DNA from: Nocardia arthritidis
GTDB taxonomy: Bacteria; Actinomycetota; Actinomycetes; Mycobacteriales; Mycobacteriaceae
DNA: 64,000 bases
Direction: 5' to 3'
Assembly (NCBI RefSeq): GCF_011801145.1
Contig: NZ_CP046172.1
Location: 4,402,001 to 4,466,000, forward strand
Made by a program: the position numbers and the translations under genes. The notes below the pieces were generated by a model that was not told where the DNA came from, did no database searches, and worked only from the letters and a program-made list of their open reading frames with translations. Numbering within the stretch: the stretch's first letter is position 1; every line of letters begins with the position of its first letter. Positions 50,419 to 59,834 of this stretch are shown in pieces.

Positions 50419-51996
50419 TCAGGAAGGCGTTGCCGCGCAGCGGGTTCCGTGCGCGGGAACGGTTCCGTTGAAGAAGTAGTCGTGGACGATGCCGTCCACG
50501 CAGGCCGAACCCTTGCCGTAGGCGATGTGGTCGTCGCGCTCGTTGACGACCAGCACCGCGTCGGCGAGGTTTCGGGCCACGTTCTCCGCCGCGGCCAGCG
50601 TGGTCGCGGCATCGCCGGTGTTGTTGATCAGCACGATGGTCGGCGCGCCCGCCGCTTTGAGCGCATGGATCTTCAACGACGGCGCCACCGGCCAGAAGGT
50701 GCATTCCGCACCGCGATAGACGCCCGCGACGCCGAACAGCGGCGAAACCACCCTCGCCTTCTCGGCCTCGCGGCCCAGCTTGTCGATGATCTCGGCATCG
50801 GATTTCGAACGGTACTTGGCCGGATCCCCGTTCATGCACTGCACCGCGGAAAACGCGTAGGGGCTGGTTGAAAACTTGCCCGCCGCATCGCGTTTCAGGT
50901 AGGCGTCGGCGAGCGCGGCCAGGCCGGAGCCGTCGCCGTGTTCGGCATCGGCGATGGCCTTGTCGAGTATCGGCCAGTCATCGGTGCTGTACGTGGCCTG
51001 GAAGACGCCGTACAGCGCCAGATTGGAGCCGAGTTTGCGGCCGTCGGGCAGCGCGATGGGATCGGCCTCGACCCGATCGATCAGCGCGCGCAGATTCGTC
51101 ATCGCGACATCGGGATCGGCGCCGACCGGGCAGCTCGGCCGGGCGGCGCAGGCGCCGAGAATGGTCTGTACGGTCCGCTCGTCCTGGGTGAGTTCGCCAG
51201 GAGTTGGCTGGAATTCGTCATCGGCGTCACCGGACGCATCGTTCTCACCGGGATCGTCGATGGAATCCAGCAGCATGCGGCCGACCCGGTCCGGGAATTG
51301 ATCGGCGTAGAACTGGCCGACCCGGGTGCCGTAGGAAAAGCCGATGTAATTGAGTTTGTCCTCGCCGAGGCTGGCTCGCATGACATCCATATCCTTCGGG
51401 ATGTTCTCGGTGCCGACGAAGCCGAGCAGTTTTCCGGCATGGTGCCGGCAGCCTTCGCCGTAATGTTTGAGCGCGTCGACGACTTTCCGGCGTCCCGCGT
51501 CGTCGGTCGGCGTGAAATCGGTGGCCAGATAGTCGTCCATATCCTTGTCGGACAGGCAGACGATGCCCGCGCTGCGACCGACGCCGCGCGGATCCCAGCC
51601 GATGATGTCGTAGCGTTCGCGCAGCGGGCGCAGCGTGGTGTCGTTCTCGTTGAGCGCGTCGAGCGTGCTGTCGAAACCCGAGACGCCCGGTCCGCCGAAA
51701 TTCGCGGTGAGCACGCCGATCCGGGCCGCCGGATTCGTCGCGGCCAATTTCACCAGCGGCATCGTGATGGCGGCGTCGCCGGGGTGCTGGTAATCGATCG
51801 GCACTCGAATGGAACCGCATTCGGCGCCGGGATGATCCGGGCACGGCTGCCATTCGATGTGCTGGGACTGATAGTCCGCGAGGGTGGCGAGCGGTTGCGC
51901 GGTCCCGCCGTGCGTCGAGTCGCCGGATTTTCCGGAGTCCGAACATCCCGCGGCGAGCGCGAGCGCCGCGACGGTGAGCACGATCCTGATTTTCAT
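50419..51996 (-). CDS. TAP-like alpha/beta hydrolase lipoprotein (tripeptidyl aminopeptidase-like)
   Basis: A 525-residue secreted hydrolase. The signal sequence ends in a lipobox LAAGC (Cys18). IEWQPCPDHPGAECGSIRVPID is the usual start of this actinobacterial family (split around residue 57), GWDPRGVGRS the strand 4 motif and IGFSYGTRVG holds the nucleophile serine. The C-terminal TAP domain has VLVVNERDDHIAYGKG with the active-site histidine. Substrates are short peptides or esters. GGAAGGA precedes the ATG. Confidence 0.92.
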   Translation of the reverse strand: MKIRIVLTVAALALAAGCSDSGKSGDSTHGGTAQPLATLADYQSQHIEWQPCPDHPGAECGSIRVPIDYQHPGDAAITMPLVKLAATNPAARIGVLTANFGGPGVSGFDSTLDALNENDTTLRPLRERYDIIGWDPRGVGRSAGIVCLSDKDMDDYLATDFTPTDDAGRRKVVDALKHYGEGCRHHAGKLLGFVGTENIPKDMDVMRASLGEDKLNYIGFSYGTRVGQFYADQFPDRVGRMLLDSIDDPGENDASGDADDEFQPTPGELTQDERTVQTILGACAARPSCPVGADPDVAMTNLRALIDRVEADPIALPDGRKLGSNLALYGVFQATYSTDDWPILDKAIADAEHGDGSGLAALADAYLKRDAAGKFSTSPYAFSAVQCMNGDPAKYRSKSDAEIIDKLGREAEKARVVSPLFGVAGVYRGAECTFWPVAPSLKIHALKAAGAPTIVLINNTGDAATTLAAAENVARNLADAVLVVNERDDHIAYGKGSACVDGIVHDYFFNGTVPAHGTRCAATPS

Positions 51997-52211
51997 CGGG
52001 TCCTTCCAGGGCGGGCGGTGGAACGGACTCAACCACGGTGTGCGTGAGAACTTCGTGAAGCGGGTCGCCAAATGCATGGTAGCCACAGGTTCACTGAAAA
52101 CTTCTCATTTCGATTGTTGGCGCGGCGGTCGCGGAATTTGCGGCGTTGCGAACAGCGGCACCCCAAGATCGGCGGCATGCGTGACGAATTCTGTTGCACT
52201 ACAACGAAATT

Positions 52212-53150
52212 GTGAGGTTATCCAGAAATGTTGTTGCAGCATCGGCAACGCTGCTGGTAGCGGTGGCGATGTCCGCCTTACCATTTCGCGCGGCCGCCGA
52301 AGCGCCGCGTCCGGTCGCCGAGACGTCGCTCGGCGGCTCCGCCGTACAACTGGACGTCTACTCGCCCGCCATGGGCCGGGTGATCACGAATCGGGTGCTG
52401 CGCGCCGCGGGCCCCGCGCCGACCGTATACCTGCTCACCGGTATCGGCGGTGGCGTCGACGGCATCTCCTGGTGGGACGACACCGATGTGGTGCGCTTCT
52501 TCGCCGACAAACACGTGAACGTGGTGATGCCCGTCGGCGGCGCGTTCAGCCTGTACACCGACTGGCTGGCCGACGATCCGGTGGTCGGGCGCAACCGCTG
52601 GCAGACCTATCTGACCCAGGAATTGCCCGCCGTCATCGACAGCCACCTGAACGCGACGGGCCGCAATGCCGTCATCGGGGTTTCGATGAGCGCGGGCTCG
52701 GCGGTGGACCTGGCGATCCAGGCGCCCGACCGGTACCGGGCCGTCGCCGCGCTGAGCGGCTGTCCGTGGACCGCGGATCCGCTCGGCACGGCCATGGTCA
52801 GCGCGCAGGTGCTGCGCGGCGGCGGCAATCCGCTGAACATGTGGGGGACGCCCGGTACGGACGGCTGGCGCGCACACGACGCGTTCGCGCACGCCGAAAC
52901 GCTCGCGGGCAAAGCGGTGTACCTGTCCGCCGCCACCGGCATTCCCGGTGCGATAGACCGAGGCGGCCTTGCCTTTCCGCCGATCGAGGCGATCGCGAGC
53001 AGCTGCACCACCGCCTTCGCCGCTCGCCTCGCCGCCCTCGGGCTACCCGCCACGCACATCAATCGTCCGGAGGGCGGCCACACCTGGGGCCAATTCGAAA
53101 CCGACCTGCACGACGCCTGGCCCCACCTGGCCCCCGCCCTTAATTCGTGA
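52212..53150 (+). CDS. Secreted antigen-85-like esterase / mycolyltransferase homologue
   Basis: A 312-residue secreted protein. A signal peptide ends about AAAEAPRP (residue 30). The alpha/beta-hydrolase core has VYLLTGIGGGVDGISWW, VVMPVGGAFSLYTDW and the nucleophile elbow GVSMSAG with Ser158, and GGHTWGQF with the catalytic histidine. These are antigen 85 (Fbp) family features; the family transfers mycolates to trehalose and arabinogalactan. Whether this member has that activity is not certain, since many nocardial homologues are plain esterases. No ribosome site is seen; a TTG at 52194 is an alternative start. Confidence 0.85.
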   Translation: MRLSRNVVAASATLLVAVAMSALPFRAAAEAPRPVAETSLGGSAVQLDVYSPAMGRVITNRVLRAAGPAPTVYLLTGIGGGVDGISWWDDTDVVRFFADKHVNVVMPVGGAFSLYTDWLADDPVVGRNRWQTYLTQELPAVIDSHLNATGRNAVIGVSMSAGSAVDLAIQAPDRYRAVAALSGCPWTADPLGTAMVSAQVLRGGGNPLNMWGTPGTDGWRAHDAFAHAETLAGKAVYLSAATGIPGAIDRGGLAFPPIEAIASSCTTAFAARLAALGLPATHINRPEGGHTWGQFETDLHDAWPHLAPALNS

Positions 53151-53151
53151 A

Positions 53152-53313
53152 TCACGGCCTGCGCCATATCCGGAACGTGGTCGCGATCATGCCGCTGGCC
53201 GCGAACAACACCGCCGCGCCCGCGTTGCCGAGCACGACGAGGGCAACCGTCGCCACGGTGATCACGACGAGTGCGGCCAGGTCGAACCAGAGTGTGCGTC
53301 GTTGAAATGGCAT
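53152..53313 (-). CDS. 53-residue membrane protein
   Basis: A small protein beginning PFQRRTLWFDL with two closely spaced hydrophobic stretches (about 8-27 and 30-45), ending TFRIWRRP. A GGAGAG ribosome site precedes the ATG at 53313. It is 19 bp downstream of the XRE/DUF5753 regulator gene and probably co-transcribed. No family recognised. Confidence 0.6.
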   Translation of the reverse strand: MPFQRRTLWFDLAALVVITVATVALVVLGNAGAAVLFAASGMIATTFRIWRRP

Positions 53314-53332
53314 ATCGGACGTCTCTCCGTAT

Positions 53333-54235
53333 TCAGGGTTCACGCAGCAGTTCGCCGAGTCGCAGCAGCGATTTCGGCGGTGTGTGGGCCATGGTCGACA
53401 ATCGGTCCGCGACGATGAGGAACCGCTCGGTATCCGACTGGTCCGCGAGGTAGCGGGAACCGGCCATCTCGTGCAGGCGGACCACGTCCGGCATGCTGTT
53501 CTCCCGGAACCGGAAATAAGTGAACGAGCCCGTTACGAATGCGGGCCCGCACGCGGTGTCCGGCACGATCTGCAGGACCACGTGCGGCAGCGACGCCAGC
53601 TCACGCAGCTGCTCGATTTGCTTGCGCCACACGGTATTTCCGCCGACCCGCCGTCGCAGCGCGGCATCCTCGACGATCAGCCAGACCCTCGGCGGGTCGA
53701 CGCGGGTGATGATGATGCGATGCGCTAGTCGGGCGGCGAGCATCGGCTCGAATTCCGCGTCCGGCAGCACCGGCTCGGCCAATCGCAGTGCGGCACGGGC
53801 GTATTCGTCCGTCTGGAGCAGCTCGGGGACGAGTCCCTGTTCATAGCGACGCAGTGTCTCCACCGGCTCGAGGTCGAGCAGCGTGCCGAAGCCCGAGCCG
53901 AGCGTCTCATCGTCGAAATGGCAGCAGCCGGAACCGTTTACCTGTGGTACCCAGGCCAGATACGCCGAGAGCTCGGACGGTGCGACCCGGTATAGCGTCA
54001 GCAGGTTGCGAACATCCTTCTCCTGGAAGCGGATCAGGCCCGCCTCCAGGCGGCTCACCTTGGAGTCGGAGGCGAAGATCGCCGCACCCGCCTGTTGCTG
54101 GGTGATGCCGCGGGCCTCGCGCAGGCGGCGCAGCCGCGCGCCCAGGAACAGTGGTAACACGGTTGACCTGCCGGGCTTTTGGCGTCGGCCGATGAGTTCG
54201 AGCCTGCCTTCGAGACCACTCCGTGAGGTTGCCAC
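53333..54235 (-). CDS. XRE-family regulator with DUF5753 domain
   Basis: A 300-residue regulator. The helix-turn-helix (LGARLRRLREARGITQQQAG, then FASDSKVSRLEAG) occupies about 30-75. From about 100 the protein is a DUF5753 sensor: YEQGLVPELLQTDEYARA, RLAHRIIITR and GSFTYFRF are its usual motifs. Such proteins are numerous in actinomycetes and are normally paired with a small DUF397 protein; here the partner position is taken by a small membrane protein. The regulon is unknown. Confidence 0.9.
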   Translation of the reverse strand: MATSRSGLEGRLELIGRRQKPGRSTVLPLFLGARLRRLREARGITQQQAGAAIFASDSKVSRLEAGLIRFQEKDVRNLLTLYRVAPSELSAYLAWVPQVNGSGCCHFDDETLGSGFGTLLDLEPVETLRRYEQGLVPELLQTDEYARAALRLAEPVLPDAEFEPMLAARLAHRIIITRVDPPRVWLIVEDAALRRRVGGNTVWRKQIEQLRELASLPHVVLQIVPDTACGPAFVTGSFTYFRFRENSMPDVVRLHEMAGSRYLADQSDTERFLIVADRLSTMAHTPPKSLLRLGELLREP

Positions 54236-54390
54236 CGCCAGAGTTTGACACGCCTCGCGGCGGCTTGGGCAGGCTGCGGTGAACTTGCTTCTGCAATTGC
54301 AAATCGACGAACATCCGGCGAATGATCGCGATCCGCGCGCGGACGTTCCGGATCGCGTTGCGCGCCCGCGCTTTCGGCGCGGGTGCCGGA

Positions 54391-54903
54391 TCAGGCGGGT
54401 TGACCTGGGGAGATGTGGGCGACGGCGTGATAGCGCAGCGCGGTGCGGGCCGAGGCGGGTGCGCTGGCGGCGACCGGGGCGAGCAGGGTGCCGACGTGGT
54501 CGCCGAAATCGGTGCGGTGCACCACTTCACCGACGAACCAGCCCGCGGCCGCCGCGAGCACCGGCACGCCGTAGGGGCCGTAGCGCCACTGGCAGTGCGT
54601 GAACTTGTCGACCTCGACGCCGGATTCGCCGCCGAACAGCCGGGCCAGTGCGACGTTGCGCCTGCTGATCAGGTGGACGGCGAGGTGGTCCGCACGGGCG
54701 GCGACGCCGAAGGTGTAATTGTTCTTCGACAGGCCCACCAGGAAGCGTGGCGGTTCGATACTGGCCTGCGCCGTGAATCCCACCAGACATCCGGCCTTGT
54801 CCTCGTCCGCGGCTGCGGTGACGATCCACATGGGAAAGTCGGCGGCGGCGACGACCGCGTCGAAGGCGTCGCGGACCGCTGCGGTCGGCTCCTGGCTACC
54901 CAT
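54391..54903 (-). CDS. Flavin reductase-like FMN-binding protein
   Basis: A 170-residue split-barrel flavin reductase. DFPMWIVTAAADEDKAGCLVG, then SIEPPRFLVGLSKNNYT and HLAVHLISRRNVALARLFGG are the family's NADH:flavin oxidoreductase motifs. Such proteins supply reduced FMN or FAD to monooxygenases, or act alone. It is divergent from the five-gene operon starting at 55152, so it might support its redox step; that is inference. Confidence 0.85.
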   Translation of the reverse strand: MGSQEPTAAVRDAFDAVVAAADFPMWIVTAAADEDKAGCLVGFTAQASIEPPRFLVGLSKNNYTFGVAARADHLAVHLISRRNVALARLFGGESGVEVDKFTHCQWRYGPYGVPVLAAAAGWFVGEVVHRTDFGDHVGTLLAPVAASAPASARTALRYHAVAHISPGQPA

Positions 54904-55151
54904 CGGATGACCTCGGCTCGTGATCAGCTGGTGCGATCACTGTATCGGTGCGACGGGGCCCGGTGATACCGGAAGCGCCGGGGCGGCTGCGGAGAAACTC
55001 GCGCCGAATCGAATTAGCGTGGGCAGCAACATATTTCGAAATACGCATGGTGACTGAGTAGTAGTACCTATCCGATTCGGGTAGGCACACCGGTCCGCAC
55101 GCACCCCTCGTCGGCGAGGCTCGATACAACGAGAACGGGAGGAGTGGGGGC

Positions 55152-56774
55152 GTGCCGAAGAGGTTGTTCACCGCGGGCACCGTCTGGTCGGGGGCGGACT
55201 GCCTGCCGCATACCGGATGGCTGCTGATCGGCGACGGACGGATCGAGCGGGTCGGCCGCTCCGATGAGCCCGCGCCCGCGGCGGACGAGGTCGTCGATCT
55301 CGCGGGCCGCCACGTGCTGCCCGGATTCATCGATACGCATTCGCATCTGTCGGTGGCGGCGCTCGTGCGCGACGGAATCGACGGCGCGGCTTGGCATTCC
55401 GTCGCGACGGCGCTCGCCGCGATCGGCGCCGCCGCGGCCGCGCGACCCGAGCTGCCCTGGCTGCTGTGCTGGAATTCGACGCCGCACGAATGGCCGGAGT
55501 CGCGACTGCCGACCGCGGCCGAACTGGATGCGGTCGCGCCGGGCCGCCGGGTGCTGGTGAGCGGTGTCGATCTGCATCGCGGCGCGGCGTCATCGGCTGC
55601 GCTGGAAGGATTTTCGCCGAGATCGAAGGACGGCGACGTCGGGCGCGGGCGCCGCACCGGGGAGGTGTGGGAGGCGGCGTACGGCGCAATCCTGCACCGC
55701 GCGCTGCGCGACCTCGAGCTCTACCGCCGCGACGCCGGTGCGGAACTGCTCGCGATCGAGGCCCGGCGGCAGCTGGCGTGCGGAATCACCCACGCACACG
55801 ATCCGTTCGTCCCGCCCGCCGGACAACCGGCGCTGCCGCGGTTGGCCGGACGGACGCCGCTGCGGCTGTCGTGGGCGACCGGATCCCCGGCCGGAATCCT
55901 CAATCCGCCAGGGGATCCGGCGTCGGCGCCCGACGGACCGTACGGTGCGGCGGGCCGCGAGGTGAAGATCTTCCTCGACGGGGCCGACCGGTGCGCGCTC
56001 GAATTGCCGATGCGTGCCGTGCCAGGCCTGGTCGCGGGCACCGTGCGCGAGGCGCTGCGGCACCGCGGCTGCGGGCCGGTGCGCGAAGGTATGCGGCAGG
56101 CCGTGCGGATGCGCGCGGGCCGGGTGCGGATGCCATATCTGCGCTACACCGACGCCGAATTGCGCGAGACGCTGGCCGCGTACGCCGCGTCCGGATTCCG
56201 GATCCGGTTGCACGCCTTGGGAAATCTGGCGGCCACGCAGGCGGCGCTCGCGCTGCGCACCGTTGGCGTCCCCGCGGGTACGGTGACGGTCGACCATCTG
56301 ACGGTGCTGGACCGCCGCACCGCGGATCTGGTCGCGACCGGCGGCGCGTACGCCGCCGTGCAGCCCGGATTCCTGCCGCGGTTCGGACCGCAGTTCGTGC
56401 GTCTCGGCATCGACCGGCATCGCGCGATTGTCGGCGCCCGGATGCTCGCCGCCGCGGGCGCGCCGGTGGTGTTGAGCTCCGATCATCCGTGCGGGCCGCT
56501 GGATCCGCTCGGCAACCTGCGCACGGCGGTCGGCAGGCGCGGGCGCGGCGGCGCGGTGGTGCAGGCCGATCAGGCGCTCGCTCCGGCGGCGGCCGTCCGC
56601 GCCGCCACCGTGACGGCCGCAGCCTCCCTAGGCATTCCGGATCGCGGCGCGCTGTCGCCGGGGCAGGCGGCCGACCTGGTGATCTGCGACGGCAACCCGT
56701 TCGATCCGGCTACCCGCGTCACCCAGACCTGGGTCGCGGGCGAAAAGGTTTGGCAAGAAAGGAAATCGGCATGA
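55152..56774 (+). CDS. Amidohydrolase, YtcJ-like metal-dependent hydrolase
   Basis: A 540-residue TIM-barrel hydrolase with a GTG start after GGGAGGAG. DTHSHLSVAA (61-70) holds the HxH metal motif, KIFLDGADR is the YtcJ-type lysine/aspartate strand, HALGNLAATQAAL and VDHLTVLD give the later histidines and SSDHPCGPLDP the final aspartate. The amidohydrolase 3 family hydrolyses C-N bonds such as N-acyl amino acids, imides or cyclic amides. It is the first gene of a five-gene, overlap-coupled operon, and it could release or process the nitrogen-bearing group used by the downstream enzymes. Substrate unknown. Confidence 0.88.
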   Translation: MPKRLFTAGTVWSGADCLPHTGWLLIGDGRIERVGRSDEPAPAADEVVDLAGRHVLPGFIDTHSHLSVAALVRDGIDGAAWHSVATALAAIGAAAAARPELPWLLCWNSTPHEWPESRLPTAAELDAVAPGRRVLVSGVDLHRGAASSAALEGFSPRSKDGDVGRGRRTGEVWEAAYGAILHRALRDLELYRRDAGAELLAIEARRQLACGITHAHDPFVPPAGQPALPRLAGRTPLRLSWATGSPAGILNPPGDPASAPDGPYGAAGREVKIFLDGADRCALELPMRAVPGLVAGTVREALRHRGCGPVREGMRQAVRMRAGRVRMPYLRYTDAELRETLAAYAASGFRIRLHALGNLAATQAALALRTVGVPAGTVTVDHLTVLDRRTADLVATGGAYAAVQPGFLPRFGPQFVRLGIDRHRAIVGARMLAAAGAPVVLSSDHPCGPLDPLGNLRTAVGRRGRGGAVVQADQALAPAAAVRAATVTAAASLGIPDRGALSPGQAADLVICDGNPFDPATRVTQTWVAGEKVWQERKSA

Positions 56775-58315
56775 CAGCCGCGACACCGCGCGAACGTTGG
56801 CGACTGGTCCGGCTGCGGACCTGCTCGGCGCTGCTCGCGCTCGTATACCGCACGGCCACCGCGCGTCCGGTGCTGTGGCGGTTGATGGTTCGCACATTCC
56901 GCCCGTCCTTCGCGCGGCTGGCCGCCGCGCAGGCGGTGGCGGCCTGCCGGTCGGCGGCCGTCGACGTCCCCGCCTATCGCGACTTCCTGGCCCGCTCCGG
57001 AGTCCGGAAAGCCCAGCGGCTGCGGGACTTTCCGGAGACCGACAAGCGTAACTACGCGGGCGCGTACGACGAGGAGAGCCGGTGCCACAACGGCAGGCTG
57101 CACCGGGCGGGCGTGGTCGTCGACGAGTCGTCGGGTTCCACCGGCAAGCCGTTCAACTGGGCGCGCGGCCCGCGCGAACTGGCATCGATCTACCGCAACG
57201 CGGCGGGCTACGTCGAAATGGTCTTCCCGGGCGAGCGTCTGTTCGTCATCAACGCCTATTCGATGGGTGCGTGGGCGACCGGCACCACCACCGGCGCGGC
57301 GATGACCCGCATCGCGATGGTGAAGAACACCGGCCCGGATCTGGCGAAGATCGTCGACACCCTCACCCACTTCGGCCCCGGCTACGACTACATCGTCGCC
57401 GCGTACCCGCCGTTCCTGAAGCATCTGCGCGATCGGCTGGACGAACTCGAATTCCCTTGGGACGCATACACGATCCGGGGAATGGTGGGTGGCGAGCCGA
57501 TGACCGAGGCGCTGCGCGACTACCTCGAACAGCGCTTCACCCTGGTGCGTTCGGGCTACGGCGCCAGCGACCTTTCCATCGGTATCGGCGCCGAGACCGG
57601 GTTCACCGTCTGGCTGCGCAAACAGCTGACACACGATGAGGAGCTGCGGCGCGAACTGCTGGGGGAGCACGAGCAGCGGCTGCCGATGATCTTCCACTAC
57701 AACCCGCTCGACACCTACCTGGAAACCAATGCGAACGGAGAACTGTTGTGCACCATCACTTCTCCGCACTGCGTGCAGCCGAAGCTGCGGTACAACGTCG
57801 GCGACGAGGCCCGGTTGCATACGCTGCCCGCCGTGCGGCAAGCGATCCGGCGCGACCCGGCCCGTTGGGTGCGCTGCCGCGACGCCATGGGCGGCGACCG
57901 GATGAACCTGCCGCTGCTGTTCCTGTTCGGGCGTAAGGACAGCACCGTCTCCTACATGGGCGCCAATCTCTACCCGCAGGATATCGAATACGGTCTGTAC
58001 CAGGGGAATCCGCATGCCGACCGCATTTCGCGGTTCTGCCTGTCGCTGGAGGAGCTGCCGGATCTGGAATCGCGCCCGGTGGTGAATCTCGAACTGCGCG
58101 ACGGTCTGCTGGATGCCGCCGCGCGAGACCGGTTGGCGGACAGCTGCCGTCGCGGAGTCCTCGACCATCTCGCCCACGTCTCCCGCGATTTCGCCGAATC
58201 GCTGCGCGAGGATCCGGCGGCCGCCGATCTGCGGGTGCGCTTGTTCGCGCCCGGCGCCGGGCCGTTCGCGGCCATGACCAAGCTCAAGAACACCTACCTC
58301 GTGGAGCGACCGTGA
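56771..58315 (+). CDS. PaaK/CapK-like adenylate-forming enzyme
   Basis: A 514-residue protein of the phenylacetate-CoA ligase-like group. SSGSTGKP (120-127) is the ATP-binding loop, a YGASDLS segment corresponds to the adenylate A5 motif, and SYMGANLYPQDIEYGL is the hinge region. PaaK-like proteins activate a carboxylate as an acyl-adenylate and pass it to CoA or an amine. There is no carrier protein in the operon, so CoA or direct transfer to an amine seems more likely than thiotemplate loading. The start overlaps the amidohydrolase stop (ATGA). Confidence 0.85.
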   Translation: MTAATPRERWRLVRLRTCSALLALVYRTATARPVLWRLMVRTFRPSFARLAAAQAVAACRSAAVDVPAYRDFLARSGVRKAQRLRDFPETDKRNYAGAYDEESRCHNGRLHRAGVVVDESSGSTGKPFNWARGPRELASIYRNAAGYVEMVFPGERLFVINAYSMGAWATGTTTGAAMTRIAMVKNTGPDLAKIVDTLTHFGPGYDYIVAAYPPFLKHLRDRLDELEFPWDAYTIRGMVGGEPMTEALRDYLEQRFTLVRSGYGASDLSIGIGAETGFTVWLRKQLTHDEELRRELLGEHEQRLPMIFHYNPLDTYLETNANGELLCTITSPHCVQPKLRYNVGDEARLHTLPAVRQAIRRDPARWVRCRDAMGGDRMNLPLLFLFGRKDSTVSYMGANLYPQDIEYGLYQGNPHADRISRFCLSLEELPDLESRPVVNLELRDGLLDAAARDRLADSCRRGVLDHLAHVSRDFAESLREDPAAADLRVRLFAPGAGPFAAMTKLKNTYLVERP

Positions 58316-58761
58316 GAACCGCCGACTTCAGCAGGACCCCGCCGCAGGGACAGGCGACCGCGATGTTCATCGGCGCGACCCGCTACCGTGGCCCGCTGTC
58401 GATCATCACCCTGACCCGCACCTGGTTCCGGATGGTGCGCGATATGCGGCGAATGCGCGGATACTGCTGGCACAAGGTGTATTACGAATTCCCGCTGACC
58501 CTCGGCACCATCGCGTTCTTCACCGACCGCGACGCGATGCTGCGCTTCGCCCGCAGCCGCCACCATCGGGATCTGATGATCTGGGTGACCGACGGCGCCA
58601 AGAACGCCAAGGGCGGATTCATCCGGCTCTACCATGCCGAGCCGGACGGTTACAGCAACGGCATCTGGCGGGCGGAAGGCAATGCCATGGCGCATATTCC
58701 GACCTTCACGCCGCTGTCCACCGAATCCGGGCCCGGCCCGGTGGTGGAGCGCCGCCGATGA
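58312..58761 (+). CDS. Small alpha/beta-barrel-like protein, function unknown
   Basis: A 149-residue protein with a GTG start overlapping the ligase stop. KVYYEFPLTLGTIAFFTDRD followed by RFARSRHHRDLMIWVTDGAK resembles the dimeric alpha/beta-barrel layout of antibiotic-biosynthesis monooxygenase-like (ABM) and DUF4188-type proteins. Two histidines (HH in the RSRHHRDL helix) could be functional. I could not assign it to a named family with certainty. Its stop overlaps the GNAT-like gene start. Confidence 0.7.
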   Translation: MRTADFSRTPPQGQATAMFIGATRYRGPLSIITLTRTWFRMVRDMRRMRGYCWHKVYYEFPLTLGTIAFFTDRDAMLRFARSRHHRDLMIWVTDGAKNAKGGFIRLYHAEPDGYSNGIWRAEGNAMAHIPTFTPLSTESGPGPVVERRR

Positions 58762-59834
58762 ACTTCCACCGAGTCGAGAACCGCAGGCAATTAAGGGAAT
58801 TCATCGATCTGCCGGATCGCCTGCACGACGGCCGATACGTGCCGACGCTCCGGCAGACCATCTGCGGCTGGTATCGCGACGGCATCGGCCTGTACCTGCT
58901 GCGCGACGACGGCGGCAGGGTGGTCGGCCGGACCACCCTGCACACCGACGACGCCTTCGACGCGAAACTCGGCCGCCGCCCGCAGCTGTTCGGGCTCACC
59001 GAATTCGCGCCCGGCGCCGAGGTGCCGCTGTTCGCCGCGATCTGCGCCGCGGGCCGGGCGGCCGGGCGGTCCAGTGCATTCGGCCCGGTGTCGTTGCTGC
59101 CCAACCAATCCGGTGGCGTCATCACCTCGGGCTACGGCGAGCGTGGATTCATCGACAGCGCATGGAATCCGGACCGCTACCCGGCGGCGTACGAGGCGAA
59201 CGGCTTCACTCGGCGTTTCGAGTCCGACACCTGGGTCTGTCCGGTCACGGCAGATCCCGACACCGTCTTCCGGTTCGACGAATCACGCTTGGCCGCAGAG
59301 GAATTGGTGCTGCACCGGGGCGACAGGAAGAATATCGGGGCACAGCTGCCGATGCTGCGTGCGATGCTCAACGACGCCTTCGCCCAACTCGGTTACTACA
59401 CCGAGATCTCCGCCGAGCAGCTGGCGGCCCAGACCGATGGGCTCGCCTATCTGCTCGACGAATCGCTGCTGCTGTATCTGACCAAGGCCGGTCGCCCGGT
59501 CGCCTTCGTGCTGTGCGTGCCGGATATCTCCGAATTCGTCAGCGCGGTGGGCGCGAATCTGAACCCGCTCAACCAGATTCGGCTGCTCGCCACCCGTTCC
59601 AGGTACCGCCGCGACGCCGTGCTGATCGTCAAGGGCACCGTGCCGGGCGAGCAGGGGCACGGGTATATGCGCTATCTGTCCCGCGAACTGCTGCGCAACC
59701 TGCGCGCCGGCGGCTACCGGCGGCTGCGCAGCACCTACGTCGAACACACCAATCCCGGTTCCGCCGCGCATTTCCGGGCGATGGGCGGGCGGCCGCTGCA
59801 CGGATACACCTTCTACGAAAAGGATCTGGCATGA
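58758..59834 (+). CDS. GNAT-like N-acyltransferase
   Basis: A 358-residue protein with a long GNAT-type architecture. VVGRTTLHTDDAF and the later segment GHGYMRYLSRELLRNLRAGG recall acyl-CoA binding loops, and EHTNPGSAAHFRAMGGRPL is the acetyltransferase C-terminal motif (N-x-x-(A/S)-x-x-(F/L)...G). Similar long proteins occur in lipid and metabolite acylation. It could take the acyl group activated by the PaaK-like enzyme. ATGA overlaps join it to both neighbours. Confidence 0.75.
   Translation: MNFHRVENRRQLREFIDLPDRLHDGRYVPTLRQTICGWYRDGIGLYLLRDDGGRVVGRTTLHTDDAFDAKLGRRPQLFGLTEFAPGAEVPLFAAICAAGRAAGRSSAFGPVSLLPNQSGGVITSGYGERGFIDSAWNPDRYPAAYEANGFTRRFESDTWVCPVTADPDTVFRFDESRLAAEELVLHRGDRKNIGAQLPMLRAMLNDAFAQLGYYTEISAEQLAAQTDGLAYLLDESLLLYLTKAGRPVAFVLCVPDISEFVSAVGANLNPLNQIRLLATRSRYRRDAVLIVKGTVPGEQGHGYMRYLSRELLRNLRAGGYRRLRSTYVEHTNPGSAAHFRAMGGRPLHGYTFYEKDLA

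Noticed and set aside
55068..55086. Imperfect inverted repeat CCTATCC-GATTC-GGGTAGG upstream of the five-gene operon
   Set aside because: Seven-base arms with a mismatch are too weak to call an operator without conservation data.
56570..58177. 535-codon minus-strand frame
   Set aside because: Antisense to the PaaK-like gene; low-complexity composition and no domain.
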